DNA from: Peromyscus leucopus
Lineage: Eukaryota > Chordata > Mammalia > Rodentia > Cricetidae
Assembly (NCBI RefSeq): GCF_004664715.2
Contig: NC_051082.1
Span: forward strand, 8,686,498 to 8,750,497
Reading direction: 5' to 3'
Length of the DNA stretch: 64,000 nt
The notes under the pieces: generated by a model
The model's database searches: none
Seen by the model: the letters and a program-made list of their open reading frames with translations, nothing else
What the model was told of the DNA's origin: nothing
Part shown: in pieces, positions 21,460 through 31,869 of the stretch
Layout: each line of letters starts with the position of its first letter
Position numbering within the stretch: the first letter of the stretch is position 1
Position numbers and translations under genes: made by a program

Positions 21460-21764
21460 CGCAAAAGAGCAAGAAAGGAAGAAAAGCTTAAATCCAGCCA
21501 CATGTTCCCGCTTGAGTTTAGTCAAGCCTGGGCTCCGGCTTCCTTAAGCTCCGACCACATGCATTGGCTTTACAGGCAGGGCCCTGTTCAGCAGGCCTGA
21601 GTTGTTTGTAGCACCAGCTTTAAGCAAGTCTCCAGCTATGGGCAATGCTTGGGGTCAGTCTGGCCTGAGACCTAAGCTGACCTGGGCCCGAGCTAAGGAG
21701 CTGGGCCTCCCAGGCGGGAAACCAGACCTGCCGCCAAGCCAAGCCAAGCGGTTTTAATGGATTC
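21274..21764 (-). other. Provirus leader region with (GA)n
   Basis: Lies between the primer-binding site and the gag remnants of the outer provirus. Contains a (GA)25 tract at 21404-21453 and no recognised coding sequence. Confidence 0.65.
21404..21453 (+). repeat. (GA)n microsatellite inside the ERV leader
   Basis: About 25 uninterrupted GA units, then an AAGAGC/AAGAG-rich purine stretch. Confidence 0.95.
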
Positions 21765-21782
21765 TTGCCACATTGGGCACCA
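21765..21782 (-). other. Primer-binding site of the outer provirus
   Basis: The minus strand reads TGGTGCCCAATGTGGCAA two bases inside the 5' LTR. It matches the tRNA-Lys(1,2) type with two transitions in the first 14 bases, then diverges. Confidence 0.6.
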
Positions 21783-21784
21783 AT

Positions 21785-22143
21785 CGTAGAAGTAACCATC
21801 TTATTTAATAAGAAACACAAAACTAATGCAAAGATGAAAGCCCAAGAGGTCAGAGCTAAGAGCCTTACCCTTCACTCTGTAGCTATCCTCTTCAGCCAAG
21901 AGAGCTACTTTCTGTGTGTTTGTCTTTATAAAGACTTTCTGTTCTGCCTTCTCATTGGCTGTAAACCCAACCACATGACCGCCTCGTCGCTGCCCTTCTG
22001 TACAGACCTCCAGGTCTCCTATGGTTGGTATTGAGATTAAATGCGTGTGTCTCTATGCTGGCTGTATCCTTGAACACACAGAGATCTGCCTAGCTCTGCC
22101 TCCCGAGTGCTGGGATTAAAGGCGTGCACCACCACCGCCCGGC
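21785..22143 (-). repeat. 5' LTR of the provirus, truncated at its outer end
   Basis: Aligns with 13251-13608. The outermost roughly 94 bases of U3 present in the 3' LTR are missing. The break falls exactly at GCCGGGCGG (minus strand), the canonical first bases of a B1 SINE, and the B1-like part here is nearer to B1 consensus than the same part of the 3' LTR. Confidence 0.88.
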
Positions 22144-22176
22144 AACACACTCTTGTTTTAAATGTAAAATTCCTTT

Positions 22177-22192
22177 CATCCATCCATCTATC

Positions 22193-22260
<68 letters not shown>

Positions 22261-22280
22261 GCCTGCCTGCCTGCCTGCCT
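22177..22280 (+). repeat. Compound (TATC)n(TGTC)n(TGCC)n microsatellite
   Basis: CATC units pass into TATC, then TGTC, then TGCC units, a stepwise one-base-at-a-time change of a tetranucleotide. Confidence 0.95.
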
Positions 22281-22284
22281 ATGT

Positions 22285-22446
22285 ATCTGTAGGTTTTGGG
22301 GTAGGGGACGTTTGCCACAGTGTACATGTGGAGGTCAGAGGACAACTTGCAGGATTTGGTTCTTTCCTTCCACTACGTGGGGTCTGGGGATGGGATTGAA
22401 CTCCAGTTGTCGGGGTTGGCGACAAGCTCCCCCCCACCCCCCCAGA
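22285..22446 (-). mobile_element. tRNA-derived SINE fragment
   Basis: GTGGAGGTCAGAGGACAACT, GGTTCTTTCCTTCCACTACG and GGATTGAACTCCAGTTGTCG are the reverse of the family at 9533-9738. Confidence 0.7.
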
Positions 22447-22449
22447 GCC

Positions 22450-23075
22450 AGACGTCTGTCCTCATTAGCAGTTTTTTAAAAATTCAGCATTACATTTCTC
22501 TCTTGCCCTAGGAATGTCCTGGCTGAGTAATGGGCTCAGCCTCATTCCTCCCCTTGCCTGTGACTCCGTCGACAACCCCTTACCTTCCTGGAGTCCACAG
22601 GAAAAGGTCATGTTTCTCCTTGGCTAGTGAATGCTCATCCAGTCAGCACTGAGCACTCGCACACAGCCCTCCCCCAGAAGGAACAAAACCCACTGTCCTC
22701 TCTCCTGATGTCTCCTGTCCGTTCTTGGCACACCCTCGAGCAGCTGGCTGGTGATGCCTGTCCCGTCTCCGCTTCGCAGACCACCTGTCTATTTGACATG
22801 GGTCACGGGAGCATCCAGTAGCCCAGAGTCGGTGTGGTGGGGGTGGGGATGAGTAAGGCTAATTTTTTTTTCCCCTCCCGATCCAGAGAGATGCTTGATA
22901 TGAGCTACGAGCAGCAAAGCCAGCAAAAGCCTCCTGGTGTTTCAGGACTAAATGAGATGATGATATTCATGGTGTCATGATGCGCAGCAGCAGGTCCGGC
23001 TTATACACTTGCCTGGGAAATGCGTGATGTTCTCTCACATTCTGCTTCCTAAGGGGTTGCTACTTATTTCTCACG
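22450..23075 (+). other. Intronic sequence; possible conserved stretch at 22890-23040
   Basis: No repeat recognised. The part with GAGATGATGATATTCATGG and GTGTCATGATGCGCAGCAGC is complex and repeat-free. Confidence 0.35.
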
Positions 23076-23079
23076 GTTA

Positions 23080-23465
23080 GCCTCAGCTGCCCACTTGACG
23101 CAGCTCAGGATTTTCTGAGGGAGTCTTCAGTTGGGGAACTGCCCCCATCACCTTGGCCTGTGGGGCATGACTGAGGGGCATTTTTGATTGCTAGTGGATG
23201 TGGGAGGGCACAGCCTGCTCTGGGTGTTGCCGTCCATAAACAACTAGTCTTGGGCTATGTCAGCCTGGGAGTGAGCCGGTGAGTAGTTTTTGTCCAGCCT
23301 CTCTGCTCCAAGATCCTGCCATGAATTCCTGCCCTGATTTCTCTCAGTGGTGCACTGTGACCCGGAAGTGTAAGATGGATAAGCCCCATCCTCCACAAGC
23401 TGTGTTAGTCGGTGGTCCTTATCACAGCAACAGAAAGCCAACAAAGACGGGTTTGGTAGATACGA
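23080..23465. mobile_element. Rodent interspersed repeat (same family as 43692-44178)
   Basis: GTCTTCAGTTGGGGAACTGC, CAGTGGTGCACTGTGACCCG and GATAAGCCCCATCCTCC, ending TTATCACAGCAACAGAAAGC. The order matches the copy at 43692-44178. Confidence 0.6.
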
Positions 23466-23824
23466 AACTCTAGTCCCCCCCACATCCCTTCCAAATGCAT
23501 TATGCTATAAAAGTTGGAATGAAATAGATAATAAAGGGTTTAAAAAGCCTCAAGAATCGATAGAGTCAGATTTGGGGTTCCCTAAGGTATTTCTTCAGGT
23601 CCTGGTCCTACAGTGTGGGGATGACAGAGGAATGGCATTTTTTTCACAAGCTCTAAGAACCTCTGTCAGGATTCTGTGACTTTTGGCTTGAGACAGGGCC
23701 TATGATGTAGCTCAGGGCAGCTCCTCCTGCCTCAGCCTCCCCACGTCTGGGCGTCTGTGCGGATGCTGCTGCCAGGCCTGTCTCCTACTAGTGTTTTGTT
23801 TCTTAATTTGGGTTGTCTGTATTT

Positions 23825-23958
23825 GTTTGTTTGGGGACAGGGTCTGCTGTGTAGCCCTGGCCAGGCTGGAACTCACTATGTAGATGGACCAAGCTGGTCT
23901 AGAACCCAGAGAGAACTTCCAAGTGCTGGGATGAAGGGTGTGGCACCCATACCTGGCT
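23825..23958 (-). mobile_element. Diverged B1 SINE
   Basis: GGGACAGGGTCTGCTGTGTA, GCCAGGCTGGAACTCACTAT and AAGTGCTGGGATGAAGGGTG. A shorter B1-like stretch (GAGACAGGGCCTATGATGTA) lies just left at about 23690-23790. Confidence 0.75.
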
Positions 23959-24525
23959 GCTTTTTTTTCCCAGTTGACTCTTATTGTGAAACACTTTAAG
24001 AATCCATACAGTGTTTTAGCAGAGAACTTCCTTTGTTCCTTTCAGCTATGTCCCCCTCCCTCGGCCCCCCCAAAAGCTCTTACCTCACAGTGCTTTGTCA
24101 AAACCAGGACATTTGAAACATACTAATATAGGTACAGGTCTTATTTGGATTTAACTAAATTTTACATTTTCCGTGCATTGAAAATTTGATTGTTCGGAAG
24201 GCAACATGCACCATTAGGGGAAGCGGTGTGATGTTGTTGGTCCAGATAACGCCTCCCACTACTGATGCCTGTGCTCGCCCCTCCTGAAATCTCTCCCATC
24301 CCTGGTGGGTAGTGATGCCGTGGTGTGGCCATATTTCAATAGGTATCTACTCAGGAAGCAGAGTGTCAGTTGTCCTGGATAGCAGGCACCTTCTCGGATA
24401 GGTGCACACTCACTTTGTGAATCTGGGCCCCCAGAAGGTCAGAGTCCCTCTAAGTAGCTGCTCTTTAGGATTTAAAAAGTAATGTGGAGTCTGGGAAAGG
24501 GCTTTGTGAGCCAGGAAGAAAAGAA

Positions 24526-24604
24526 CAGTGGTGGGGGTGGGAGTGGGAGTGGGGGTGGGAGTGTGTGTGTGTGGGGGGAGTGCATGGTGGTGGTGGTGGT
24601 GGTG
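24526..24604 (+). repeat. G-rich simple repeat (GGGAGT/GGTGGT)
   Basis: Tandem GTGGGAGTGG units, a short GT run and (GGT)n. Many G runs of three or more could form a G-quadruplex on the + strand. Confidence 0.85.
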
Positions 24605-24897
24605 AAGCACCCATAGTTTTCACAACATTTTTACAAAGGCTACTGAGCCCCCAAGATGACAGCAGCCGTGGGACCGGAGACCTCTGTGCTGTCAGGAATA
24701 TTTAAGCAATGGTCCTTCTTCCCCCTTGGGTGGCTAGACCGCCATGTTGTCTCTGGCAGGCCTTGCTGAGTGGGTGTAACTGCCCATGGTGTCGCTCCGG
24801 GCCAATGCTTCTTATAGGTAACTTGCCTGGATCTGAAGGAGAATGAGGAAGGAGAAGAATTACACCTCCATCTTTTTCCTTCTTCTTCCTCACCTTC

Positions 24898-25068
24898 CCC
24901 CCATAGGGTCTCATGCATCTCAGGTTGACCTTGAACTAGCTATGCAGAGGATGACCTTGAGCACTAGGATTTCAGGCATGTGCCACCACCAGGTTTATAC
25001 AGTGCTGGGGATCCAATCCAGGGCTTCATATAAGCTCAGCAAGCAGTCCACCTCCTGAGACACAACTC
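24898..25068 (-). mobile_element. B4-type SINE (B1-like plus ID-like parts)
   Basis: AGGTTGACCTTGAACTAGC, AGGATTTCAGGCATGTGCC, then GTGCTGGGGATCCAATCCAG with CAAGCAGTCCACCTCCTGAG. Confidence 0.65.
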
Positions 25069-25069
25069 A

Positions 25070-25960
25070 AGTGCCACCTATTCGGGTCTTTCTAGGAGAT
25101 TCCAAACTGGGCTGCAAAGCTGCCCCCTTTCTCCACAGAAGAGTGACTAAGGGGTAGAGGCGGGAAGTAGAAGTTGCCAGGGAATTCCTTTCATAGGAAA
25201 GAGACACTGAGAACAGAAAATGGCACCAGCTTCTAGAATCCTGGCCTCAGGAAGCTCCAGAACATCTGGTCAACCTGGTTGGGGGTTGTCATCCTATATG
25301 GCTGAGTTAGAAGAAGGTTTGAGAAGTATCGTATCTCACTTTCTGCTGGTTGAAATTTTGCATAAATAATAACCAATGCATCTGCACATGGCAGTCCCTA
25401 GGGTCCCTAAGGCCTTTTGCTGATAGGCAGGAGACTCTGCTGGGCGAGGAGGGCCTGCCTGGTGTGAGAAGATAGAGGTAGCTGGCATTTGGGTTCAGAG
25501 CAAGGAGTCACACTAGGGAATGATGAGGAGTGGGGTACACTGGAGTGACCCAAGCCCACCTCAAGTGGGGGTCACTCTATCTCTCTGGTTGGTTACTGGC
25601 ATATTAGAGTAGATCTGGAATTGTTCCAGTTTATCAAGAGAAGTTACAAATGTAGGCATTTTTCCATGTGTGAATTTTCTGTTTGTAAAAAAGGTTGCCC
25701 ACAAATCCGGATTAAAATCTTGCATGAGCCAGACTGTTTCCCTGCAGTCCTGATGTTAACTTGCAGGCTGTGAGTCTTGTAGAGCAAATATAGAATTTTC
25801 CAACCGTTTCATGGTATTTTTTTCCCCTGAAGTCTACCCTAACAGAGAGACCACTGGGTCTACCCTCAGGCTACTGGCTGGGAAATTCCAAGTCCTTTTT
25901 TGTAGGGAGCTGGTGATCTTGTATTGTCATATTTGACAATACTCTATTCAAAAACCCACA
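25070..25960 (+). other. Intronic sequence, nothing recognised
   Basis: Complex sequence without repeat, coding or RNA signals. Confidence 0.45.
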
Positions 25961-25964
25961 TTCT

Positions 25965-26372
25965 AGTTTTCTTACTGTTGCTGTGATAAAAAACACTCTA
26001 GCCCAAAACAACTCAGGTGAGAAAAAGGTTTATTTGACTAACACTTCCGGGTGCCAAATATCACGGAAGGAAGTCAGGGCAGGAACTCAAGCTTTTGGAG
26101 CTTGAAGCAGAAACCATGGAGAAGGCCATTTGCTGGCTCACTCCCAGGTTTCTGCCTAGCTGGCTTTTCTTATACATCCTAGACTCACCTGCCTCAGGAC
26201 GGTGCTCCACAGTGACCTGGATCAAAACACATCAATTCACCGTCAAGACCCACCCTCACCCCAACCCCACTTCCAACACACCACACCTACCCGCCGACCT
26301 GATGTGCGCAGTCCCTCAATGGAGGCTTTCCTCTCAGGCTGTATCAAGCTGACAATCAAAGCTAACTAGGAA
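25965..26372. mobile_element. Rodent interspersed repeat (same family as 7955-8340)
   Basis: TTGCTGTGATAAAAAACACT, AAAAAGGTTTATTTGACTAA, GTCAGGGCAGGAACTCAAGC and ATCAAGCTGACAATC. Confidence 0.7.
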
Positions 26373-27127
26373 GGCACAGAAGGAATAAGGTACTGAATGC
26401 CACATTGATTGACAGGCCAAGGAACTAATTCTAGATCACCCCACCTGGAGGGATTCACCTAAACTTGAGCTTTGCTGAGCAGTCTTGATCTTGTCTCCAC
26501 AATGGCCAGTGTGGGGTTTGCTAACATCGCTCCCCAAGAAGGTGCCTTTCCCACAATCCCCCGCAGTGATTTTAGAAGAAATTGTCTGCATTTAATCCGT
26601 AACCTAGTTAGTGAGCCTTGCATCAGCTCCTCAAGGCACCGCTAGACACCACACCGTTAATCCGTGTGGAGTTAGTATTTTAATGAAAGTTGGAAAAGCA
26701 AATTCCTTTCAGACTACACTTGCTGTTGACCCCTTTTTCTTGATGAAACCACAAGTTACTCTGGCTTCAATGACTGTGAAGTTCACTGGGGGGGGTTCCT
26801 TCAGGAGCTAGGTGTTTAAAGTCACAGAAACTCGGTCTGGGTCGGCCTTTTGCTAGGTAATGGCGCTGTGTTCTCACGGCGGCTTCTTTCTTCCCCAAGC
26901 CTGCTCCCTGAGCAGTTCTAAACTGCTGGTCTTAAAGCTTTCTCGAAGGTTCTCATGAAAGTCCTGATGCTAAGTTATCTTGGGCCCCCATGCACAGCTT
27001 TGAAAGCATCACTGTATCCAGGGGATGAAAGAAGTTTGTTGAGCCAGATGTTCACACATCTGCCTGCTCCACACAGTGGCATGTGGGTGGGCTCTAGGTA
27101 GCCAAAACTGACACACCATCTATGCAT
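26373..27127 (+). other. Intronic sequence, nothing recognised
   Basis: Complex sequence with one G9 run near 26790. No features identified. Confidence 0.4.
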
Positions 27128-27129
27128 TT

Positions 27130-27358
27130 CAAAAAAATTTTTACTTTATATGTATGGGTGTTTTGCCTGCAAATATGTCTGTGCCGCTTGCATACCTAGT
27201 GCCCATAGAAGCCAGAAGAGGACATCAGTGCCCCTGGACTTTAGTTTACAGATGCTTGTGAGCTGCCATGTGGGTTCCGGGAATTGAACTGAAGTCCTCC
27301 GGAAGAGCATCCAGGAGCAACCAATGGCTCTTAACTGCTGAGCCATCTCTCCGGCTCC
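27130..27358 (-). mobile_element. B2 SINE
   Basis: GGTGTTTTGCCTGCAAATAT, GCCAGAAGAGGACATC, GCTGCCATGTGGGTTC and TGCTGAGCCATCTCTCCGGC are diagnostic reversed B2 text, head at right. Confidence 0.85.
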
Positions 27359-27359
27359 C

Positions 27360-28785
27360 ATGACATCTATGTCTTAATAATGAACAAAACATCAGCGTTT
27401 GGTCAGCCTGCATCCTGTAGGGCTGCCTCGAGGTGCAGGTGGCATGTGACTCCAGTACATGGGAGGCTGACAGGTGACCCTGTTTGCTTTGGCACCACCC
27501 TCAAGATCACAAGGACGTTAAAGACCATCCCTGAAGTCCAGCAGGACCATAGATCACACAGCACCTCAGGTGACTGAAAGAGTCTGGAAATGGATGTGCC
27601 TTGCTCCGACTCCAGCTTTGAAAGTGGCAGTTCACTGCCGGTACTGACTCCAGAAGTCAGACGGAGAGGGGCAGAGGCCGGAAAAGCTGAAGGAAGCTGG
27701 GCAGTATGCCCAGGAGCCAGCAAGGGAAGGAAAACCCATGTGGGGCCGGAGAAAGCCAGAATAGCTCATTTTAAGCGCTCTACCAATAGTTCAGAAGGAA
27801 ACCACACCCACTGTGTTGTTTATGGCATCTCACTGCTGTTTGGTGGTATCTGCCCCTTCTGCCTCTTCCCGGACTAAGCAGTTTGATTTAGAGCTTGTTT
27901 TTGAGGCTTCTGCCCATCGCCCTGGAACCCTCCTAAATGTTTAACCTACCTATGACCCCAGATCTCTTCAGATGTTCTACAAACGAAACTCTCCTCTCCA
28001 CCTGGGAAAGGTTCAGAAGGCCCACGGCCAGAAACGTCAGCAAAGGACCTGCGAAAGTTGGCCCTCGACCCCCTAGTCCCAAGCCTCCTTCAGAAAGTCT
28101 GCACAGGGCCCAGGACAGAAGTGAAAGAATTCTGGGGGAGGTTAAACGTCAGGGATGCTACTGTGGCTGCAGAGAGACCCTATAGCGAAGCTGGAAAGAG
28201 TTACTCGGTTTGAAAGACAGCTGAGAAGTGTCGGTCTATAATGGAGATCGGGACGAAGAAAGACATGTCCCATTCAGGTGCACCTGAGCTTGTGGCCTGC
28301 ATCATGTGCAGGATCCTTCTGAGAACGCTAAAATAGGGCAAAGGACCGAGTTGCTTTAGGACTCAGTCTTACAGGGTCCTTTCTTGCCCGTGATACCGTG
28401 CACCAGGCATGGGAGCTATTCTTTGATGTTAAGCTGTACAGCTATAATTTTGAACACTCAGTGTGTGAATCCTCTGCTTTCTTTCCCTTCCGTTTTTCTG
28501 GTCCTTGGCTTGGGGAGAGGGGGAAATCCCTCCCAAACTTGTCACCAGGAATCTAGAAGAAATGTGTGCAGCTTGAGTGCATGCGAACAACGTCATTATA
28601 CCTTTCTGTTTCGACTTGACCCAGAGAGCCAATGAGTCTCAGGTACTCTGTGTGCTTGAGAAGCCTCAAGGTTGAGATGAAATGCCATAACTCCAAAGAA
28701 TGTAAATTGAATTTGTAGTAGATTGGCTAGAAGGTAATAATTAGGGTGGATTGTTGTTATTTGACTGTTTAGTAATCAATATATA
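27360..28785 (+). other. Intronic sequence, nothing recognised
   Basis: About 1.4 kb of complex sequence. Several frames of 80-106 codons occur but show no conserved protein or splice-site pair, and I do not call them genes. Confidence 0.45.
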
Positions 28786-28789
28786 GGGG

Positions 28790-28848
28790 GCGGGAGAGAG
28801 AGAGGGAGAGGGAGAGGGAGAGAGAGAGAGAGCGAGAGCGAGCGAGCT
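28790..28848 (+). repeat. GA-rich simple repeat
   Basis: GAGAGA and GGGAGA units with GCGAGC at the right. Confidence 0.9.
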
Positions 28849-28904
28849 CTATTAACTCATCTAGCTAAATCAGTGCCCTGTGAGGTTGGCGGGTCAGAAG
28901 TATT

Positions 28905-29000
28905 CAGATTAACTTGTTGCACTGAGAAACGGAGGCTCCTTGAGGTTAATTGACTGGGCCAAGGTCAAAGAGTCAATTAGGAGGAAGTCAGGGGAGTAGA
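28905..29000 (-). mobile_element. MIR-like ancient SINE fragment
   Basis: ACTGAGAAACGGAGGCTCCT, GGTTAATTGACTGGGCCAAG and GTCAAAGAGTCAATTAGGAG follow the reversed MIR order. Confidence 0.5.
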
Positions 29001-29189
29001 GCGGCTCCGTTCAGGGGACAGGAAAGGCGGACCACGCACGCACGAGTGTCACCCAGAGCTTTCTCATGGTCGCGCTAGAGAACTACAAAGAAACCAGTGG
29101 AACTGGTTTTGATTCTTTATTTTAATTCACCGAATAGCTCCCCCAATATCATAACAGCATGTAGTCAATTTAAAAATTTGAGGAACACG

Positions 29190-29395
29190 AAGGGCTGACT
29201 TAGAATTTGCTGCTCTTGCAGAGAAGACAGGTTTAGCTCCCAGCACTCACCTACTCACCGCCACCTGCAACTGTAGCTTCAGGAGCTCTGAGGTGCTCTT
29301 CTGGCTTCTGTGGACACCTGCACACATGCGTGCACCTGCACACATGTGTGCACATGCGCATATATGTACATACCTACATACACAAATATTTCTAA
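29190..29395 (+). mobile_element. B2-type SINE with CA-rich tail
   Basis: GGGCTGACTTAGAATTTGC, AGCTCCCAGCACTCACC and TGCTCTTCTGGCTTCTGTGG, then alternating CACATG sequence. Confidence 0.65.
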
Positions 29396-29982
29396 CCAAA
29401 AGTTAAGGTATCTGACAGCATTCCCCCCCCCCCCATTGAAAGCGTTCAGAACCTTGACCGTAAGAGCGAAGCCTGCAGCTCATCTTGTTCAAGCCTCATT
29501 ACATTTAAGGGGCTTACCGGCCACGCCTGACTGCAGGGTGCCATATTGGATGGCACAGTCTAGGCTGTTCATTGCAGAGGCCGCCTGTCCTTTGGAACTA
29601 ACTTTTCTGGGGGCTTCTGCTTCATCCATTCCCTTTAGTAGCTATTTCTTCGGCATCCATTATGTGTGAAGGGCTGAGGCCATGATGCAAACGCGAAAGC
29701 TTTTCTCTTTGCATGGAAAGCACAGAAACCTTCCAGCGTAAAGAATGAAAGTAATCCCAGTGTCAGAATTTACAGCAACAGACCTCCTGGAGCATTGAGA
29801 TGGAGAACAGTAGAGAGAGGCTCAGGCTGTCCTGTTGAGCTGAGGCTCGGGGCAGAGGAAGGGTCATGGGAAGAGGAGGTGTGTAACAGGCATGGGGAAG
29901 ATTTCTCAGAGACACAGAATATATGCGCAAAGACCCTGGGACAGGGCAGCGCTCCCATGAAGGCTGTACTAAAAGAGACTTG

Positions 29983-30260
29983 TGAAGCATGATCCCAATT
30001 AATCAATAAAAACCAGGAGTTAGATATTGGGGTAAAGGCTGAAAGATCAGAGAAGCAGAGCAGCCGCCGCCAGAGACTCCTTACCTCTACGAATCATCAG
30101 ACCGTAAACAGCCAAGATCCTGTCTCCACCCAGCCTTATCACTTCCTGTCTCCTGTCTGTACAGACCTCCAGACCTCTATGGTTAACTAGTGGCTAGCTC
30201 CACCCTCTGATCTCCAGGCAAACTTTATTTGTCAGAACACAAACAAAATATCACACAACA
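29983..30260 (-). mobile_element. Solo LTR with 6-base target duplication
   Basis: A 278-base LTR beginning TGAAGCATG and ending TCACACAACA on the + strand, flanked by perfect GACTTG repeats (29977-29982 and 30261-30266). It shares CTGTACAGACCTCCAG and the AAACTTTATTT / AAAATATCAC end with the proviral LTR family but is shorter and lacks the B1-like segment, so it is a related subfamily. Polarity is inferred from that similarity. Confidence 0.88.
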
Positions 30261-30430
30261 GACTTGGTTGCCTTGATATCCTGAATGCTAGATGCATCAA
30301 AGGTTGCCAGCAAGTGTTGGGAGTGTTTGTTGCATGCATGGATGGATGATGGATTGCTGGGTGTATGGAAAGACAACGGGTTTGGGATGGACGGGTGAAT
30401 CGATGAATGAACGGAAGGATAGATGACGTC

Positions 30431-30838
30431 TTAGCTTATTTTCTATTTCTGTGATAAACACCAAAATCAACTTGGGAAGGAAAGTGTTTATTTGGTTTAC
30501 AAATTAGAGTCCCCTATGAAGGAAGTCAGGACAGGAACTCAAATGGGCAAGAACCTGGAGGCAGGCGCTAATGCAGAGGCCATGGAGGGGTGCTGCTGAC
30601 TGGCTTGCTCCTCATGGTTTGCTCAGCCTGCTTTCTTGTAGAACTCAGAACCACCAGCCCAGGGATGGCCCCACCCACAGTGGGCTGGGCCCTTCCACAT
30701 CCATCATTAATTTAAAAAAAAAATGCCCCCACAGACATGCCTATAGACCAATCTGATGGAGGCAATTCTTCAATTGAGGTTCTCTCTTCCAGGTGACTCT
30801 AGTTTGTGTTAAGCTGACAAAAAAACCAAACCAGCAGG
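30431..30838. mobile_element. Rodent interspersed repeat (same family as 7955-8340)
   Basis: TATTTCTGTGATAAACACC, GGAAAGTGTTTATTTGGTTT, CACAGTGGGCTGGGCCC and TGTTAAGCTGACAAAAAAAC. Confidence 0.72.
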
Positions 30839-30839
30839 C

Positions 30840-31865
30840 TTCCTTTACACAATTATGGGGTGCCGTGAGAGTCCACTGCTCCTGTCTGCTTCAGCAATTT
30901 ACCTATGGCATAGCATCCTGCTGAAGTGAACTTGGGCTGTGTGCTGTGGCCCATAGCTTTCTCTGGGCTCCATTACTCACCCCTGTGGGCTTTGTTCTGG
31001 GGCAGGGAGAAAGGGGGGAGTCTCCAGAGTGTTTCTTTGCAGGGGGGCTGGGAGGTGGAGGGAGTGGTCCGAAGTATGGAGGCTGGTGCCAGCATGGGGG
31101 CCGGCTTTGGGGTTTCATTACTGTTAATTACAGCCGCACCTCACTGTGAGGGAGCACAGGATCTTATTGCTCTCAGTGGAGAGAAGCTTCCACCGTGCCC
31201 TTAATGAGAACGTTGTCTCTGGCTGGCATGAAACCGGGATGTGAGCATGAATTTAGATGAGGTTTTTAAATGCAGGAACAACCCAGAGAGACAGCCTCCC
31301 GAATACCTGCTTCCTCCCAGGTGAGTTTCACCAGGGTGCTCGGAAGAAAAGCAAAACCCAAGGTATAATTTTCTAGATCTTGCAGGGTGATGGTGAGACT
31401 TGGAAAAGTTTGTGGGATACAGCGTCTGAGCACTGTAGGTATCGGCCTGGATAACTCTGTGGTGGGTCTTGGGCGTTTCTCAGCCTCTGCCAACTGGATG
31501 CCAACCCTATCCTTGGGACCTCTACTCTGCCCACCTTCGGGACACCATTGTCAGCCCTCTGTCTGTGCCAGTGACACCTCCTTCCCTGGGTGATCGCGAT
31601 GGCAGCCTGGCCGTGGCTGTGCTCCTCCAAGCCGAGAACTCCAGCTGTGTGGTCGTTAGTGAGTTCTTGGAGCTGGGATGGTTGCACAGTTTCTTGTATG
31701 GCTGATGCCTCCCGATCGTGTCGTACTGATCTCAGACACCGGAGAGCCCTCCCTGGGCACCCTTCACCTTCTGCTCAGCACCCTGTGTGTGCCTACTTCC
31801 ATTGCATCCAGCAGTGATTGTATTCTTTTGATTGTAAGCTTGTCAGCCAACCGACCCTTGCCTTT
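30840..31865 (+). other. Intronic sequence, nothing recognised
   Basis: About 1 kb of complex sequence. The frames at 30903-31204 and 31373-31817 are unsupported. Confidence 0.45.
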
Positions 31866-31869
31866 TTTT

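Larger units (their letters stand above)
13251..22143 (-). mobile_element. Defective class II (ERVK, betaretrovirus-like) provirus, minus strand
   Basis: An old endogenous retroviral copy, read right to left: 5' LTR (21785-22143), primer-binding site, leader, gag remnants, protease, reverse transcriptase, integrase, a 2.8 kb non-coding 3' region, polypurine tract and 3' LTR (13251-13702). The two LTRs differ at about 20 of 360 aligned positions by eye, many of them CpG-type, so insertion was well before the present but within rodent evolution. No env was recognised. Defects include stops and frameshifts in every gene, altered catalytic motifs, loss of sequence between reverse transcriptase and integrase, truncation of the outer end of the 5' LTR, and a second LTR element inserted at 19741-21258. 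The closest named family may be one of the mys or IAP-related cricetid groups, but this is unverified. Confidence 0.93.
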
